46,162 nucleotides of DNA from Lachnospiraceae bacterium Zagget2 (GCA_001941045.1 MSHD01000024.1:34668-80829); one strand, 5' to 3'; shown: positions 18,421 through 28,006, counted from the first letter of the stretch. Notes: a model not told the origin generated them from the sequence alone. A program made the numbers and translations.

Positions 18421-18789
18421 ATGGTTAAGAAAAAATCAAGAAAAGAAGTACGCGCCAAGAAGCACTACAGGCTGCGTAACCATATCAGCGGCACTGCCGA
18501 GAAGCCGCGTCTGGCCGTATACAGAAGCAACCAGCATATGTATGCGCAGATTATTGATGATACCGCAGGAAATACCCTCGTCTCCGCTTCCACTCTCCAG
18601 AAGGATATCAAGGCAGAGCTTGAGAAGACGAACAGCGTTGACGCGGCAGCATATGTAGGAAAAGTGCTTGCCGAGAGAGCCCTTGAGAAGGGAATCAAGA
18701 CGGTTGTTTTTGACCGTGGAGGATTCGTTTATCATGGAAAAGTCGCAGCGCTGGCAGATGCAGCCCGTGAAGCGGGTCTGGATTTCTAA
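18421..18789 (+). CDS. rplR: 50S ribosomal protein L18
   Basis: 122 residues with basic N-terminus, [18 protein letters not shown] and the C-terminal [24 protein letters not shown]. Binds 5S rRNA together with L5. Confidence 0.97.
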   Translation: MVKKKSRKEVRAKKHYRLRNHISGTAEKPRLAVYRSNQHMYAQIIDDTAGNTLVSASTLQKDIKAELEKTNSVDAAAYVGKVLAERALEKGIKTVVFDRGGFVYHGKVAALADAAREAGLDF

Positions 18790-18806
18790 AGGAGGAGGAG
18801 AAAGGC

Positions 18807-19316
18807 ATGAGACATGAGATCATTGATGCGAGCCAGTTGGAGCTGACCGATAAGGTCGTGACGATCAAGCGCGTCAGCAAGACGGTCAAGGGCGGACGCA
18901 CACAGCGTTTCACGGCTCTGGTGGTCGTCGGCGACGGCAACGGCATCGTAGGTGCAGGCCTTGGAAAAGCCCTTGAAATTCCGGAAGCGATCCGTAAGGG
19001 CAAGGAGGATGCGATGAAGAAGCTTGTCCGCATCTCGCTGGACAGCAACAGCAGTATCCCGCATGATGTCATCGGAGAGTTCGGCAGTTCTTCCGTACTG
19101 CTCAAGAGAGCTCCGGAAGGTACCGGTATTATTGCCGGCGGCGCTGTCCGTGCGGTGGTGGAGCTTGCAGGCGTAAAGAATATCCGTACCAAGTCGCTGG
19201 GCTCCAACAACAAGCAGAACGTGGTACTGGCCACCCTCGATGGCCTGAAGAGTCTGAGTGCTCCGGAGGAAGTCGCGAAGAAGCGCGGCAAATCCGTAGA
19301 CGAGATTTTGGCATAA
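18807..19316 (+). CDS. rpsE: 30S ribosomal protein S5
   Basis: 169 residues. The dsRNA-binding-like domain shows [18 protein letters not shown] and is followed by the S5 C-terminal domain. It lies at the mRNA entry site and affects decoding accuracy. AAAGGAGGAGG box at 18788-18798. Confidence 0.97.
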   Translation: MRHEIIDASQLELTDKVVTIKRVSKTVKGGRTQRFTALVVVGDGNGIVGAGLGKALEIPEAIRKGKEDAMKKLVRISLDSNSSIPHDVIGEFGSSSVLLKRAPEGTGIIAGGAVRAVVELAGVKNIRTKSLGSNNKQNVVLATLDGLKSLSAPEEVAKKRGKSVDEILA

Positions 19317-19330
19317 GGAGGAGAGCGGAC

Positions 19331-19513
19331 ATGGCAGAGAAGTTAAAAGTAACCCTGGTAAAATCTCCGATTGGCGCGATTCCGAAGCAGAGAGCTACGG
19401 TGGAGGCGCTCGGTCTTAAGAAGATGCACAAGACCGTCGAGCTGCCGGACAATGACGCAGTGCGCGGCATGATCTGGCATGTAAGACATCTGGTGAAGGT
19501 GGAAGAAATCTGA
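19331..19513 (+). CDS. rpmD: 50S ribosomal protein L30
   Basis: 60 residues starting with [12 protein letters not shown], the short bacterial L30 form. It ends 25 bp before rplO. Confidence 0.96.
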   Translation: MAEKLKVTLVKSPIGAIPKQRATVEALGLKKMHKTVELPDNDAVRGMIWHVRHLVKVEEI

Positions 19514-19538
19514 TGATTGCAGATAAGGAGGTGTCACA

Positions 19539-19979
19539 ATGGACTTATCGAATTTAACGTACGCGGAGGGCTCCAGACAGAGCGATAATTTCCGCAGAGG
19601 CCGTGGACATGGTTCAGGCAACGGCAAGACCGCAGGTAAGGGACATAAGGGACAGAAGGCCCGTTCCGGAGCTCCCAGGCCGGGTTTTGAGGGCGGTCAG
19701 ATGCCCTTATACAGAAGACTCCCGAAGAGAGGCTTCACATGCCGCAACAGCAAGGAAATCGTTGCGATTAACGTTGATGTACTTGAGAGATTTGACAACG
19801 ACAGTGTTGTCTCTGTACAGACTCTGATCGAAGAAGGGATCATCAGAAATCCGCACGACGGAGTGAAGATCCTCGGAAAAGGAGAATTAACCAAGAAGCT
19901 GACCGTCCAGGCGAATGCATTTTCCGCGGGCGCAGCAGCTAAGATTGAAGCTCTTGGTGGAAAAGCCGAGGTGATCTGA
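19539..19979 (+). CDS. rplO: 50S ribosomal protein L15
   Basis: 146 residues with the glycine- and basic-rich N-terminus containing [19 protein letters not shown]. Its TGA shares one base with the secY ATG (TGATG), the coupling often seen between rplO and secY. Confidence 0.97.
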   Translation: MDLSNLTYAEGSRQSDNFRRGRGHGSGNGKTAGKGHKGQKARSGAPRPGFEGGQMPLYRRLPKRGFTCRNSKEIVAINVDVLERFDNDSVVSVQTLIEEGIIRNPHDGVKILGKGELTKKLTVQANAFSAGAAAKIEALGGKAEVI

Positions 19980-21295
19980 TGTTCAAAACATTGCGAAATG
20001 CATTTAAGATTGAGGATATCAGGAAAAAACTGATTTTCACATTTTTAATGTTAATCGTTGTGCGCCTTGGTTCGCAGCTGCCGATCCCGGGCGTGAACAG
20101 GGAGTATTTCGCCGCGTGGTTTGCACAGCAGAACGGGGACGCGTTCAACTTTTTTGACGCGTTCACCGGCGGCTCCTTCAGCAGCATGTCGCTGTTCGCG
20201 CTGAGCATCACTCCTTACATCACATCTTCGATTATTGTCCAGCTTCTCACGATTGCGATTCCGCAGCTTGAGGAGATGCAGAAGGACGGTGAGGACGGAC
20301 GGAAGAAGATTCAGATGATTTCCCGCTACCTGACGGTGGCGCTGGCTCTGATTGAGAGCATTGCCATGACGATCGGTTTCGGAAACAGCGGACTGCTTGA
20401 AGAGTTCAACGCCCCGAATGTGATCCTGGCGGTGGCGGCCATGACTGCGGGCAGCGCATTTCTGATGTGGATTGGGGAACAGATCAGCGAGTATGGTGTC
20501 GGAAACGGCATCTCGATCGTGCTCCTGATCAACATTACTTCGAGAATTCCGGACGACTTTGTATCGCTCTATGAGCAGTTCATGCAGGGAAAGACGATCC
20601 TGAACGCGGCGCTTGCAGCGGTGATCATACTGGCGGTAATTCTTGTGACGGTTGTATTCGTCGTCTTCCTGCAGGGAGGCGAGCGCAGAATCCCCGTGCA
20701 GTATGCCAAAAAGATGCAGGGACGCAAGATGGTCGGCGGACAGTCGACCAATATCCCGATGAAGGTGAACACTTCGGGCGTGATTCCGGTCATTTTCGCT
20801 TCGTCGCTGATGAGCTTTCCGGGCGTCATCGTATCGCTGATGGGAAAGAGCGGCGGCACAGGGATCGGGTCGAAGATTATTGCGGGCCTGAGCTCCTCCA
20901 ACTGGTGTGACCCGAGTCAGCCGGTCTATTCGCTTGGACTGCTGCTCTACATCGTGCTGGTCGTGTTCTTCGCGTATTTTTACACGTCGATCACCTTCAA
21001 TCCGATCGAGATATCAAATAATATCAAGAAGCAGGGCGGCTTTATACCGGGCATTCGTCCCGGTAAACCAACGACGGAGTACCTGAGTAAAATTCTGAAT
21101 TATATTGTATTTATCGGTGCGGTTGGTCTGATTATCGTATGCGTGATTCCGATTTTCTTTAACGGAATGTTCGGAGCCGACGTATCCTTCGGCGGCACGT
21201 CTATCATCATCATTGTAGGCGTTGTCCTCGAGACACTCAAGCAGATCGAATCCCAGATGCTGGTGCGTTACTATAAGGGATTCCTGAACGACTGA
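19979..21295 (+). CDS. secY: Protein translocase subunit SecY
   Basis: 438 residues with about ten membrane helices. It forms the protein-conducting channel with SecE and SecG. Signature stretches are SMSLFALSITPYI, RRIPVQYAKKM in the cytoplasmic loop, and GFIPGIRPGKPT in the loop before helix 9. Normal length; one-base overlap with rplO. Confidence 0.97.
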   Translation: MFKTLRNAFKIEDIRKKLIFTFLMLIVVRLGSQLPIPGVNREYFAAWFAQQNGDAFNFFDAFTGGSFSSMSLFALSITPYITSSIIVQLLTIAIPQLEEMQKDGEDGRKKIQMISRYLTVALALIESIAMTIGFGNSGLLEEFNAPNVILAVAAMTAGSAFLMWIGEQISEYGVGNGISIVLLINITSRIPDDFVSLYEQFMQGKTILNAALAAVIILAVILVTVVFVVFLQGGERRIPVQYAKKMQGRKMVGGQSTNIPMKVNTSGVIPVIFASSLMSFPGVIVSLMGKSGGTGIGSKIIAGLSSSNWCDPSQPVYSLGLLLYIVLVVFFAYFYTSITFNPIEISNNIKKQGGFIPGIRPGKPTTEYLSKILNYIVFIGAVGLIIVCVIPIFFNGMFGADVSFGGTSIIIIVGVVLETLKQIESQMLVRYYKGFLND

Positions 21296-21304
21296 TCAAT
21301 ACGG

Positions 21305-21340
21305 CGAAAAGCCTGTACGGCTATCTGGTACAGGCTTTCG
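21305..21340 (+). other. Hairpin between secY and adk
   Basis: CGAAAAGCCTGTAC (21305-21318) pairs with GTACAGGCTTTCG (21328-21340) with one bulged A and a 9-nt loop. It begins 10 bp after the secY stop. No T-run follows (CGGCGTTC), so complete termination is unlikely; it may be an attenuator or processing site within the cluster. Confidence 0.6.
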
Positions 21341-21385
21341 CGGCGTTCACAGGTATGATATGGTAAAAATTGGAGAGACTTTATT

Positions 21386-22030
21386 ATGAAGATTATTATG
21401 TTAGGCGCTCCGGGCGCAGGAAAAGGGACGCAGGCGAAGAAGATCGCCGGGAAGTACGGGATTCCGCACATCTCAACCGGTGACATCTTCCGTGCAAACA
21501 TCAAGAACGGTACAGAGCTTGGAAATAAGGTGAAGACCTACATGGATCAAGGGCTTCTGGTACCCGATGAGCTGGTCTGTGATCTCGTTGTGGACCGTGT
21601 TCAACAGGCGGATTGCAGGGAAGGCTATATCCTCGATGGTTTTCCGCGGACGATTCCGCAGGCCGAGAGTCTGGACAATGCGCTGAAAGCCGCGGGTGAG
21701 TCCGTGGACTATGCGATTGATGTGAATGTTCCGGATGAGAATATTGTAAAGCGGATGGGCGGACGCCGCGCATGTGTGGGCTGCGGAGCGACTTATCACC
21801 TCGTCTACGCGCCGACGAAGAAGGAAGGCATCTGCGATGTCTGCGGCGGGGAGCTGATTCTCCGTGATGACGACAAGCCGGAGACGGTGCAGAAGCGTCT
21901 TGATGTATATCATGAGCAGACGCAGCCGCTGATCGACTATTATGATAAGAAGGGAATCCTGAAAACTGTGGACGGTTCCATGAGTATGGAGGATGTTTTT
22001 GCAGCTATCCTTGGGATCCTTGAGGCGTAG
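21386..22030 (+). CDS. adk: Adenylate kinase, zinc-lid form
   Basis: 214 residues. It converts ATP and AMP into two ADP. The P-loop [10 protein letters not shown] is at residues 7-16, the AMP site includes DGFPRT near residue 84, and the lid carries four cysteines (C130, C133, C150, C153) that bind structural zinc as in Gram-positive enzymes. Conserved place between secY and map. Confidence 0.97.
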   Translation: MKIIMLGAPGAGKGTQAKKIAGKYGIPHISTGDIFRANIKNGTELGNKVKTYMDQGLLVPDELVCDLVVDRVQQADCREGYILDGFPRTIPQAESLDNALKAAGESVDYAIDVNVPDENIVKRMGGRRACVGCGATYHLVYAPTKKEGICDVCGGELILRDDDKPETVQKRLDVYHEQTQPLIDYYDKKGILKTVDGSMSMEDVFAAILGILEA

Positions 22031-22033
22031 GAC

Positions 22034-22789
22034 ATGGCCGTTACAGTAAAATCAGAGCGGGAAATCGAGCTGATGCGGGAGGCCGGACGTCTCCTGGAGA
22101 TCGTGCATGCCGAGATGGGTGAATTCATCCGGCCTGGTGTTTCCACGATGGATGTCAACCGGCACGGCGAAAAGATTATCCGAAAGCTCGGCTGTGTGCC
22201 AAATTTCCTGAATTACAACGGTTTTCCGGCCGCTATCTGCGTCTCGGTCAATGAAGAGGTCGTGCATGGAATTCCGCGCGATGACCGCATTCTCGAGGAA
22301 GGTGACATTGTCAGCCTGGATGCGGGCCTGATTTATAAAGGATATCATTCTGATGCCGCGCGGACGCACGCGGTAGGAAAGATCAGCCCCGAGCTGCAGC
22401 AGCTGATCGATGTGACCAGGCAGAGCTTTTTCGAGGGCATCAAACAGGCGAAGGCAGGAAACCATCTCTTTGATATCTCTGCCGCGATTGACGACTATGT
22501 CACACCTTACGGCTATGGTATTGTTCAGGATCTGGTCGGACATGGGATCGGTACGCATCTGCATGAGGATCCGCAGGTGCCGAACTTCCGGCAGAAGAAG
22601 CGCGGTATTCGCCTGGTGGCCGGTATGACACTGGCGGTGGAGCCCATGATCAACCTCGGCACCTGGAGGGTAAAGTGGCTGGAGGACAAGTGGACGGTGG
22701 TCACTGAGGACCGTAAACCCTCGGCTCACTATGAGAATACCATTCTCGTGACAGACGGCGATCCGGAAATCCTGTCGCTCACCATATAA
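22034..22789 (+). CDS. map: Type I methionine aminopeptidase
   Basis: 251 residues. It removes the initiator methionine from new proteins. The metal site is visible in VSLDAG, HSDAARTHAVG, GHGIGTHLHEDP and the Glu of AVEPM. No N-terminal or C-terminal extension. It begins 3 bp after adk. Confidence 0.97.
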   Translation: MAVTVKSEREIELMREAGRLLEIVHAEMGEFIRPGVSTMDVNRHGEKIIRKLGCVPNFLNYNGFPAAICVSVNEEVVHGIPRDDRILEEGDIVSLDAGLIYKGYHSDAARTHAVGKISPELQQLIDVTRQSFFEGIKQAKAGNHLFDISAAIDDYVTPYGYGIVQDLVGHGIGTHLHEDPQVPNFRQKKRGIRLVAGMTLAVEPMINLGTWRVKWLEDKWTVVTEDRKPSAHYENTILVTDGDPEILSLTI

Positions 22790-22806
22790 TATGGAGGAAA
22801 TACAGG

Positions 22807-23028
22807 ATGCTGAGAATCGAGGCCGGTATGCAGGCAAAATCCCTGGCCGGACACGACAGGGGCAGAATTTACCGCATAATCCGCGCAGACGAAGAATATG
22901 TATGGTTAGTGGACGGTATACACCGTACGGAGGAAAACCCGAAGAAAAAGAAACGCAGGCACATACAGGTGATCTATCAGGACGTGTCTGCAGACAGCCG
23001 GGCACGGCGGGAGGATAAACATGTCTAA
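22807..23028 (+). CDS. KOW-domain RNA-binding protein (L14e-like)
   Basis: 73 residues, the small protein found between map and infA in many Firmicutes. The N-terminus ([18 protein letters not shown]) is KOW-like and the C-terminal half is very basic ([12 protein letters not shown]). A role in translation is inferred from family and place; no exact function is known to me. GGAGG (22793-22797) precedes the ATG. It overlaps infA by 8 bp. Confidence 0.85.
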   Translation: MLRIEAGMQAKSLAGHDRGRIYRIIRADEEYVWLVDGIHRTEENPKKKKRRHIQVIYQDVSADSRARREDKHV

Positions 23029-23239
23029 AGCAGATGCAATCGAAATCGAAGGAATCGTAGTGGAGAAGCTGCCGAACGCGACCTTCCAGGTGGAGCTGGA
23101 GAACGGCCATCGGGTACTCGCGCACATCAGCGGCAAGCTGCGGATGAATTTTATCCGTATTTTACCGGGGGACAAGGTGACGATTGAGCTCTCCCCCTAT
23201 GATCTCTCAAAAGGCCGTATTATCTGGAGGGATAAATAA
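23021..23239 (+). CDS. infA: Translation initiation factor IF-1
   Basis: 72 residues, the exact usual length, an S1-like OB fold with [21 protein letters not shown] and [14 protein letters not shown]. It blocks the A site during initiation. The start lies within the end of the KOW gene, with a GGGAGG box (23008-23013). Confidence 0.97.
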   Translation: MSKADAIEIEGIVVEKLPNATFQVELENGHRVLAHISGKLRMNFIRILPGDKVTIELSPYDLSKGRIIWRDK

Positions 23240-23251
23240 AAATAAAAGTTC

Positions 23252-23280
23252 TTGCAATCATGTGAGACTTTTGCTATACT
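23252..23280 (+). promoter_or_regulatory. Strong sigma-A promoter before rpmJ
   Basis: TTGCAA (23252-23257), a 17-bp spacer and TATACT (23275-23280) with a TGC extended -10. It lies inside the ribosomal cluster and would give rpmJ-rpsM-rpsK-rpsD-rpoA-rplQ their own transcript starting near 23287. Confidence 0.8.
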
Positions 23281-23286
23281 ATATAG

Positions 23287-23307
23287 GCGCGATTTTGCGA
23301 ATCGCGC
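23287..23307 (+). other. Hairpin at the predicted 5' end of the rpmJ transcript
   Basis: GCGCGATT (23287-23294) pairs perfectly with AATCGCGC (23300-23307) over a 5-nt loop, beginning 7 bp after the -10 box, where transcription should start. A 5'-terminal stem of this kind can protect mRNA from decay. Confidence 0.6.
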
Positions 23308-23345
23308 ATTCTATGTGTAAAAAATGAGAAAGGAGGACTGGTGCT

Positions 23346-23459
23346 GTGAAGGTTAGATCTTCGGTAAAACCTATCTGTGAGAAGTGCAAGGTTATCAAGA
23401 GAAAAGGTACTATCAGAATCATCTGTGAAAACCCGAAGCACAAACAGAGGCAGGGATAA
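23346..23459 (+). CDS. rpmJ: 50S ribosomal protein L36 (zinc form)
   Basis: 37 residues, [16 protein letters not shown] at the start and [10 protein letters not shown] at the end, the canonical L36. Zinc ligands are C11, C14, C27 and H33. GTG start at 23346 behind AAGGAGG (23330-23336). It lies between infA and rpsM as expected. Confidence 0.97.
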   Translation: MKVRSSVKPICEKCKVIKRKGTIRIICENPKHKQRQG

Positions 23460-23696
23460 TCTTTTCGTGAGTGTCATTGCCTTTTAGTCCTTTTATAATA
23501 GAGAAAGACAAAAGAGCAGCGATTATTCATAATATGAGATGGACCTCACCTGAAACCGGGAAGGATGGGCGGCCGTATGTGCCGCGAGTACCGGAAAGAA
23601 TGGGCAGCTGCCCATTTGGGCATCGAATGGAATCCGTCATTCGAGCCTCATTTAGGAAAATGTAAGTAGTAAAAGAAAGATGGAGGAATAATCACA
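23460..23696 (+). promoter_or_regulatory. Structured leader region before rpsM, with possible promoter
   Basis: This 237-bp gap has no convincing gene: an open frame at 23471-23665 lacks a ribosome binding site and has no recognisable sequence. A perfect TATAAT lies at 23494-23499 with only a weak -35 (GTGTCA). Downstream are possible stems GCGGC/GCCGC (23569-23573 with 23581-23585), a 16-bp perfect palindrome ATGGGCAGCTGCCCAT (23600-23615) and CGAATG/CATTCG (23624-23629 with 23638-23643). It may be a feedback-control leader for the alpha operon (S4 is the usual regulator in other bacteria). Function inferred. Confidence 0.5.
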
Positions 23697-24065
23697 ATGG
23701 CTCGTATTGCTGGTGTAGATTTACCAAGAGAAAAGCGCGTTGAGATCGGCCTGACCTATATTTACGGGATCGGCAGGGCCAGTTCCAACCGCATTCTGAA
23801 GGACGCAGGGGTCAATCCGGATACCCGCGTCAGAGACCTGACTGACGATGAAGTCAAAAGGATCAGTTCTGTGATCGAGCAGACGCAGATCGTCGAAGGT
23901 GACCTGAAGAGACAGGTCGCGATGGATATCAAGAGACTGCAGGAGATCGGCTGCTATCGTGGCGTACGTCACCGCAGAGGTCTGCCGGTGCGTGGACAGA
24001 ACACGAAGAACAACGCGAGAACAAGAAAAGGTCCGAAGAAGACCGTTGCAAATAAGAAAAAGTAA
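23697..24065 (+). CDS. rpsM: 30S ribosomal protein S13
   Basis: 122 residues starting [21 protein letters not shown] and ending with [20 protein letters not shown]. It contacts the P-site tRNA and the 50S head bridge. Confidence 0.97.
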   Translation: MARIAGVDLPREKRVEIGLTYIYGIGRASSNRILKDAGVNPDTRVRDLTDDEVKRISSVIEQTQIVEGDLKRQVAMDIKRLQEIGCYRGVRHRRGLPVRGQNTKNNARTRKGPKKTVANKKK

Positions 24066-24092
24066 AAAGTAGAGAAAGCAGGTTAGTTTAGA

Positions 24093-24485
24093 ATGGCAAA
24101 GGTTACGAGAAAAGTGACAAAAAAGCGTGTCAAGAAAAACGTTGAACGCGGACAGGCACATATCCAGGCTTCTTTCAACAACACGATCGTTACCCTGACC
24201 GATACGGCGGGCAACGCTCTGAGCTGGGCAAGTGCCGGTGGTCTTGGTTTTAAAGGTTCAAGGAAATCTACTCCCTACGCTGCGCAGATGGCTGCAGAGA
24301 CTGCCACAAAGGCGGCGCTCATTCACGGACTGAAGACCGTGGACGTGTTTGTAAAGGGTCCCGGTTCAGGCAGAGAGGCCGCGATTCGCGCACTCCAGGC
24401 CTGTGGGCTTGAAGTTATCAGCATTACCGATGTGACGCCGGTGCCGCACAATGGATGCAGGCCGCCGAAGCGCAGAAGAGTTTAA
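24093..24485 (+). CDS. rpsK: 30S ribosomal protein S11
   Basis: 130 residues with [22 protein letters not shown] and the C-terminal [15 protein letters not shown], both hallmark stretches. Platform protein of the 30S subunit. Confidence 0.97.
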   Translation: MAKVTRKVTKKRVKKNVERGQAHIQASFNNTIVTLTDTAGNALSWASAGGLGFKGSRKSTPYAAQMAAETATKAALIHGLKTVDVFVKGPGSGREAAIRALQACGLEVISITDVTPVPHNGCRPPKRRRV

Positions 24486-24503
24486 TCAGGAGGGTATGAA
24501 AAG

Positions 24504-25097
24504 ATGGCAGTAAACAGAACACCTGTCCTTAAGAGATGCCGGGCGCTTGATCTGGATCCGGTATATATGGGAATTGATAAAAAGTCAAACAGACACGCGA
24601 AGAGAACGAACCGCAAGGTTTCCGAGTATGGTCTTCAGCTCAGAGAGAAGCAGAAGGCGAAATTCATTTACGGCGTGTTGGAGAAGCCGTTCCGCAACTA
24701 CTATGAGAAGGCGGATCGCATGAAGGGCATGACCGGTGAGAATCTGATGGTGATGCTCGAGTGCAGACTGGACAATGTGATCTTCCGTCTTGGCTTTGCC
24801 AGAACGAGAAGAGAGGCTCGTCAGATCGTCGATCACAAGCAGGTGCTTGTGAATGGCAAACAGGTCAATATTCCGTCCTATCAGGTGAAGGCGGGAGACA
24901 CGATTGAGATTAAGGAGAAGTGCAAGAGCTCCGATCATTTCAAGGCGATTGCAGAGGTCACCGGAGGACGTCTCGTTCCGGAGTGGCTTGATGCAGATCT
25001 TGAGAACCTGAAAGGCAGCGTAAAAGAGCTTCCGGCCAGGGATATGATTGACGTTCCGGTCGATGAGATGCTGATCGTCGAGCTGTATTCCAAGTAA
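24504..25097 (+). CDS. rpsD: 30S ribosomal protein S4
   Basis: 197 residues. The N-terminus lacks the zinc cysteine cluster (C- form), followed by an S4 RNA-binding domain ([19 protein letters not shown], about residues 92-110). A primary 16S rRNA binder. In Bacillus rpsD is elsewhere, but in Clostridia it is commonly here between rpsK and rpoA. Confidence 0.97.
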   Translation: MAVNRTPVLKRCRALDLDPVYMGIDKKSNRHAKRTNRKVSEYGLQLREKQKAKFIYGVLEKPFRNYYEKADRMKGMTGENLMVMLECRLDNVIFRLGFARTRREARQIVDHKQVLVNGKQVNIPSYQVKAGDTIEIKEKCKSSDHFKAIAEVTGGRLVPEWLDADLENLKGSVKELPARDMIDVPVDEMLIVELYSK

Positions 25098-25131
25098 TCC
25101 GTCGTCCAACACAGAACAGGAGGGGCTTTTA

Positions 25132-26094
25132 GTGGTGGTATTTAATAAACCGAAGATCGAGATAGCTGAACTTTCAGAAGACAGGAAATATGGTAAATTC
25201 ATTGTGGAACCACTGGAAAGAGGCTACGGCACTACCCTCGGCAATTCTCTGAGAAGGATCATGCTTTCCTCACTGCCAGGCACGGCAGTGAGCCAGGTGA
25301 AGATAGACGGTGTGCTTCATGAATTCAGTTCCATTCCCGGCGTCAAGGAGGATGTAACTGAGATCATCATGAACATCAAGAGACTTGCCATCAAGAATAT
25401 CAGCGAGTCCGAGGAACCGAAGATCGCCTATATTGACTTTGAGGGTGAGGGTGTCGTGACAGCGGCTGATATTCAGTGCGATCCGGACATCGAGATCCAG
25501 AACCCGGAAGTTGTGATCGCTCATCTGAACGGTGGTGCGGACAGCAAGCTCTACATAGAGCTGACGATCACGAAGGGCAGAGGCTATGTGAGCTCTGACA
25601 AGAATAAGAGTGATGATCTCCCGATTGGCATGATTGCAGTCGATTCGATCTACACACCGGTGGAACGTGTGAACATGACAGTGGAGGATACCCGTGTAGG
25701 CCAGCAGACGGACTTTGACAAGCTGACACTGGATGTCTATACGAATGGTGCGCTTGGCCCGGACGAGGCGGTAAGCCTTGCTGCGAAAGTGCTGAGCGAG
25801 CATCTGAGCCTGTTCATCGATCTTTCCGAGAACGCGAGATCGACGGAGATCATGGTGGAGACGGAAAATGACGAGAAAGAGAAGGTTCTCGAGAAGGATA
25901 TCGACGAGCTGGAGCTTTCCGTGCGTGCCTACAACTGCCTGAAGAGGGCAGGCATCAACACAGTGGAAGAGCTGTGCAACCGCACATCCGAGGATATGAT
26001 GAAGGTCCGTAACCTGGGCCGGAAGTCGCTCGAAGAGGTGCTTGCAAAATTAAAAGAACTCGGCCTGGAGCTGAACCAGAGCGAGGAATCTTAA
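25132..26094 (+). CDS. rpoA: RNA polymerase subunit alpha
   Basis: 320 residues. The N-terminal dimerisation domain shows [20 protein letters not shown] (about 29-48); the C-terminal domain (about 255-315) shows [14 protein letters not shown] and binds UP elements and activators. Two adjacent GTG codons (25132 and 25135) can serve as start; AGGAGG at 25118-25123 suits either. Confidence 0.97.
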   Translation: MVVFNKPKIEIAELSEDRKYGKFIVEPLERGYGTTLGNSLRRIMLSSLPGTAVSQVKIDGVLHEFSSIPGVKEDVTEIIMNIKRLAIKNISESEEPKIAYIDFEGEGVVTAADIQCDPDIEIQNPEVVIAHLNGGADSKLYIELTITKGRGYVSSDKNKSDDLPIGMIAVDSIYTPVERVNMTVEDTRVGQQTDFDKLTLDVYTNGALGPDEAVSLAAKVLSEHLSLFIDLSENARSTEIMVETENDEKEKVLEKDIDELELSVRAYNCLKRAGINTVEELCNRTSEDMMKVRNLGRKSLEEVLAKLKELGLELNQSEES

Positions 26095-26175
26095 AACAAG
26101 ATTAGTTGCAGCCAGACTCCGCGTCAGTAAGCCCGAAGACGCGTGGCGCGGAGGACAACGAATGGAGGAAATGAC

Positions 26176-26703
26176 ATGGCAGGATATAGAAAGCTGAGCA
26201 GAACGTCTGCCCAGAGAAAAGCATTACTGAGAAGCCAGGTGACCGCGCTTCTTGCAAACGGCAGGATCGTGACCACGGAGTCGAAAGCGAGAGAGACGAG
26301 AAAGATCGCTGAAAAGCTGATTGCACTCGGCGTCCGCGAGAAGGACAACTATGAGGTTGTCAAGGTGACGGCAAAGGTTGCCCGCAAGGATAAGGACGGC
26401 AAGCGCGTGAAGGAAGAGAAGGACGGAAAGAAAGTGACCGTCTACGATGAGGTCGAGAAGGAGATCAAGAAGGATCTTCCGTCCAGACTGCATGCGAGAA
26501 GACAGATGATGAAAGTGCTCTATCCGGTGAGCACACAGATCGATCCGAAGAAGAAAAAGACCAAAGAAGTTGACCTGGTCGCGAAGATCTTCGATGAGAT
26601 CGCTCCGAAGTACACAAACCGGAACGGCGGCTACACCCGTATGGTGAAGATCGGCCAGAGAAAAGGCGACGGCGCGATGGAAGTTGTGCTGGAGCTGGTA
26701 TAA
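26176..26703 (+). CDS. rplQ: 50S ribosomal protein L17, extended form
   Basis: 175 residues, against about 115-130 in most bacteria. The N-terminus MAGYRKLSRTSAQRKALLR and the C-terminus GGYTRMVKIGQRKGDGAMEVVLEL are typical. Between them are charged inserts (about residues 72-100 and 118-130, rich in K, E and D). I chose the ATG at 26176 because GGAGGAA (26164-26170) fits it and the usual L17 start follows; an in-frame start at 26143 would add 11 unlike residues. Last gene of the cluster. Confidence 0.95.
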   Translation: MAGYRKLSRTSAQRKALLRSQVTALLANGRIVTTESKARETRKIAEKLIALGVREKDNYEVVKVTAKVARKDKDGKRVKEEKDGKKVTVYDEVEKEIKKDLPSRLHARRQMMKVLYPVSTQIDPKKKKTKEVDLVAKIFDEIAPKYTNRNGGYTRMVKIGQRKGDGAMEVVLELV

Positions 26704-26718
26704 GTATGTGATTTCAGG

Positions 26719-26748
26719 AATCCCTGTGGAGCGATCCATGGGGATTTT
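26719..26748 (+). terminator. Terminator at the end of the ribosomal cluster
   Basis: AATCCCTGTGGA (26719-26730) pairs with TCCATGGGGATT (26735-26746), including two G-T pairs, over a GCGA tetraloop. A short T-run (TTTT, 26745-26748) follows. Confidence 0.75.
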
Positions 26749-26774
26749 CCGCGTATAAAGAGGAGGAGAGGGAA

Positions 26775-27962
26775 ATGACAGTAAACAGCGCAATGTATGA
26801 ATATGGAAGTAAGAGTTCAATCATCCGCGAACTTTTTGCCTACGGTCTGGAGAGAAAGAAAGTCGTGGGTGAGGACAAGGTCTATGATTTCAGCCTGGGT
26901 AATCCGAGCATTCCGGCGCCGCCGCAGGTGAAGGAGGCACTTCTGGGTCTTCTGGAAGAGCCGGCGGAGGCGCTGCACGGCTATTCGCCTGCGTCAGGCG
27001 ATCCGCAGGTGAGGAAGACGCTTGCGGAGTCGGTGAACCGGCGTTTTGGCACGCACTTCACAGCCGACAATTTTTATATGACGGTCGGTGCGGCGGCATC
27101 GCTGAATATCTGCATCCAGGCGACGGTTTGGGAAGGGGACGAATATATTACCTTCGCGCCTTTCTTCCCGGAGTATGCGGTCTGGGTGGAGAACGCGGGC
27201 GCAAAATTTCAGGTTGTGCCGGCGGACACGAAGGATTTTCAGATTGATTTTGAAAAATTTGAGAGCCTGATCACGCCGCACACAAAGGGCGTGATCATCA
27301 ACTCCCCGAATAACCCAAGCGGCGTCGTCTACTCGGAGGAGACGATCCGGAGGCTTTCCGAGCTGCTCCGTGCGAAGGAACAGGAGTACGGGACGGTGAT
27401 TTATCTTATCTCCGACGAGCCCTATCGCGAGATCGTCTACGACGGGCTGACCGTGCCTTATGTGCCCAATTATTATGCGGACACGCTGGTCTGCTACTCT
27501 TACAGTAAATCCTTGTCGCTGCCGGGAGAGCGCATCGGCTACATCATCGTGCCGGATGAAGTCGCTGATTCGAAACGGGTTATGGCGGCGGTGGCCGGGG
27601 CGGGCCGCGCACTCGGCTTTGTCTGCGCACCGGTGCTGTTCCAGCGCGTGGCGGCTCTCTGTGCGGACGTGCCGACGGACATCGAGGCTTACGCGCGTAA
27701 CCGGGAACTTCTCTATAATGGCCTGACGGAGATCGGCTACGAGTGTGTGCGGCCGCAGGGAGCGTTCTATCTCTTCGTCAAGTCTCCGGTGCCGGATGCG
27801 AATGAATTTTCCGAGTGCGCGAAGCGTCACGACGTGCTGATCGTCCCGAGCGACAGCTTCGGCTGCGAGGGCTACGCGCGCGTATCTTACTGCGTGGCGG
27901 AGCAGACGATCGTGAATTCGCTGCCGGCCTTCCGGGAGATCCTGGCGGAGCTGCGGAAGTAG
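26775..27962 (+). CDS. Pyridoxal phosphate-dependent aminotransferase (class I/II, aspartate aminotransferase-like)
   Basis: 395 residues, fold-type I. It has the N-terminal DFSLGNPSIPAPP, the NSPNNPSGVVYS stretch, SDEPYREI and the PLP-binding Lys at about 245 in YSYSKSLSLPGERIGY. Family members transfer the amino group of Asp, Ala or aromatic amino acids to 2-oxoglutarate; substrate cannot be read from sequence. An AGGAGAGGG box precedes the ATG. It stands alone after the ribosomal terminator. In many Firmicutes the ecfA-ecfT transporter genes and truA follow rplQ, but here they do not. Confidence 0.88.
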   Translation: MTVNSAMYEYGSKSSIIRELFAYGLERKKVVGEDKVYDFSLGNPSIPAPPQVKEALLGLLEEPAEALHGYSPASGDPQVRKTLAESVNRRFGTHFTADNFYMTVGAAASLNICIQATVWEGDEYITFAPFFPEYAVWVENAGAKFQVVPADTKDFQIDFEKFESLITPHTKGVIINSPNNPSGVVYSEETIRRLSELLRAKEQEYGTVIYLISDEPYREIVYDGLTVPYVPNYYADTLVCYSYSKSLSLPGERIGYIIVPDEVADSKRVMAAVAGAGRALGFVCAPVLFQRVAALCADVPTDIEAYARNRELLYNGLTEIGYECVRPQGAFYLFVKSPVPDANEFSECAKRHDVLIVPSDSFGCEGYARVSYCVAEQTIVNSLPAFREILAELRK

Positions 27963-27996
27963 GAAGCGACCTTTATATTTTGCAATGTTCGGGTTA

Positions 27997-28006
27997 GTGA
28001 GCTCAC
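27997..28006 (+). other. Short palindrome in the 119-bp gap before the membrane protein gene
   Basis: GTGAGCTCAC is a perfect 10-bp palindrome. The gap contains no clear promoter or terminator; the palindrome may be an operator or chance. Confidence 0.25.

Noticed and set aside
22052-23125. 357-codon open frame on the minus strand
   Set aside because: Antisense to map, the KOW gene and infA; no motif.
23471-23665. 64-codon open frame before rpsM
   Set aside because: No ribosome binding site or recognisable sequence, and the stretch is rich in stems. A noncoding leader is more likely.
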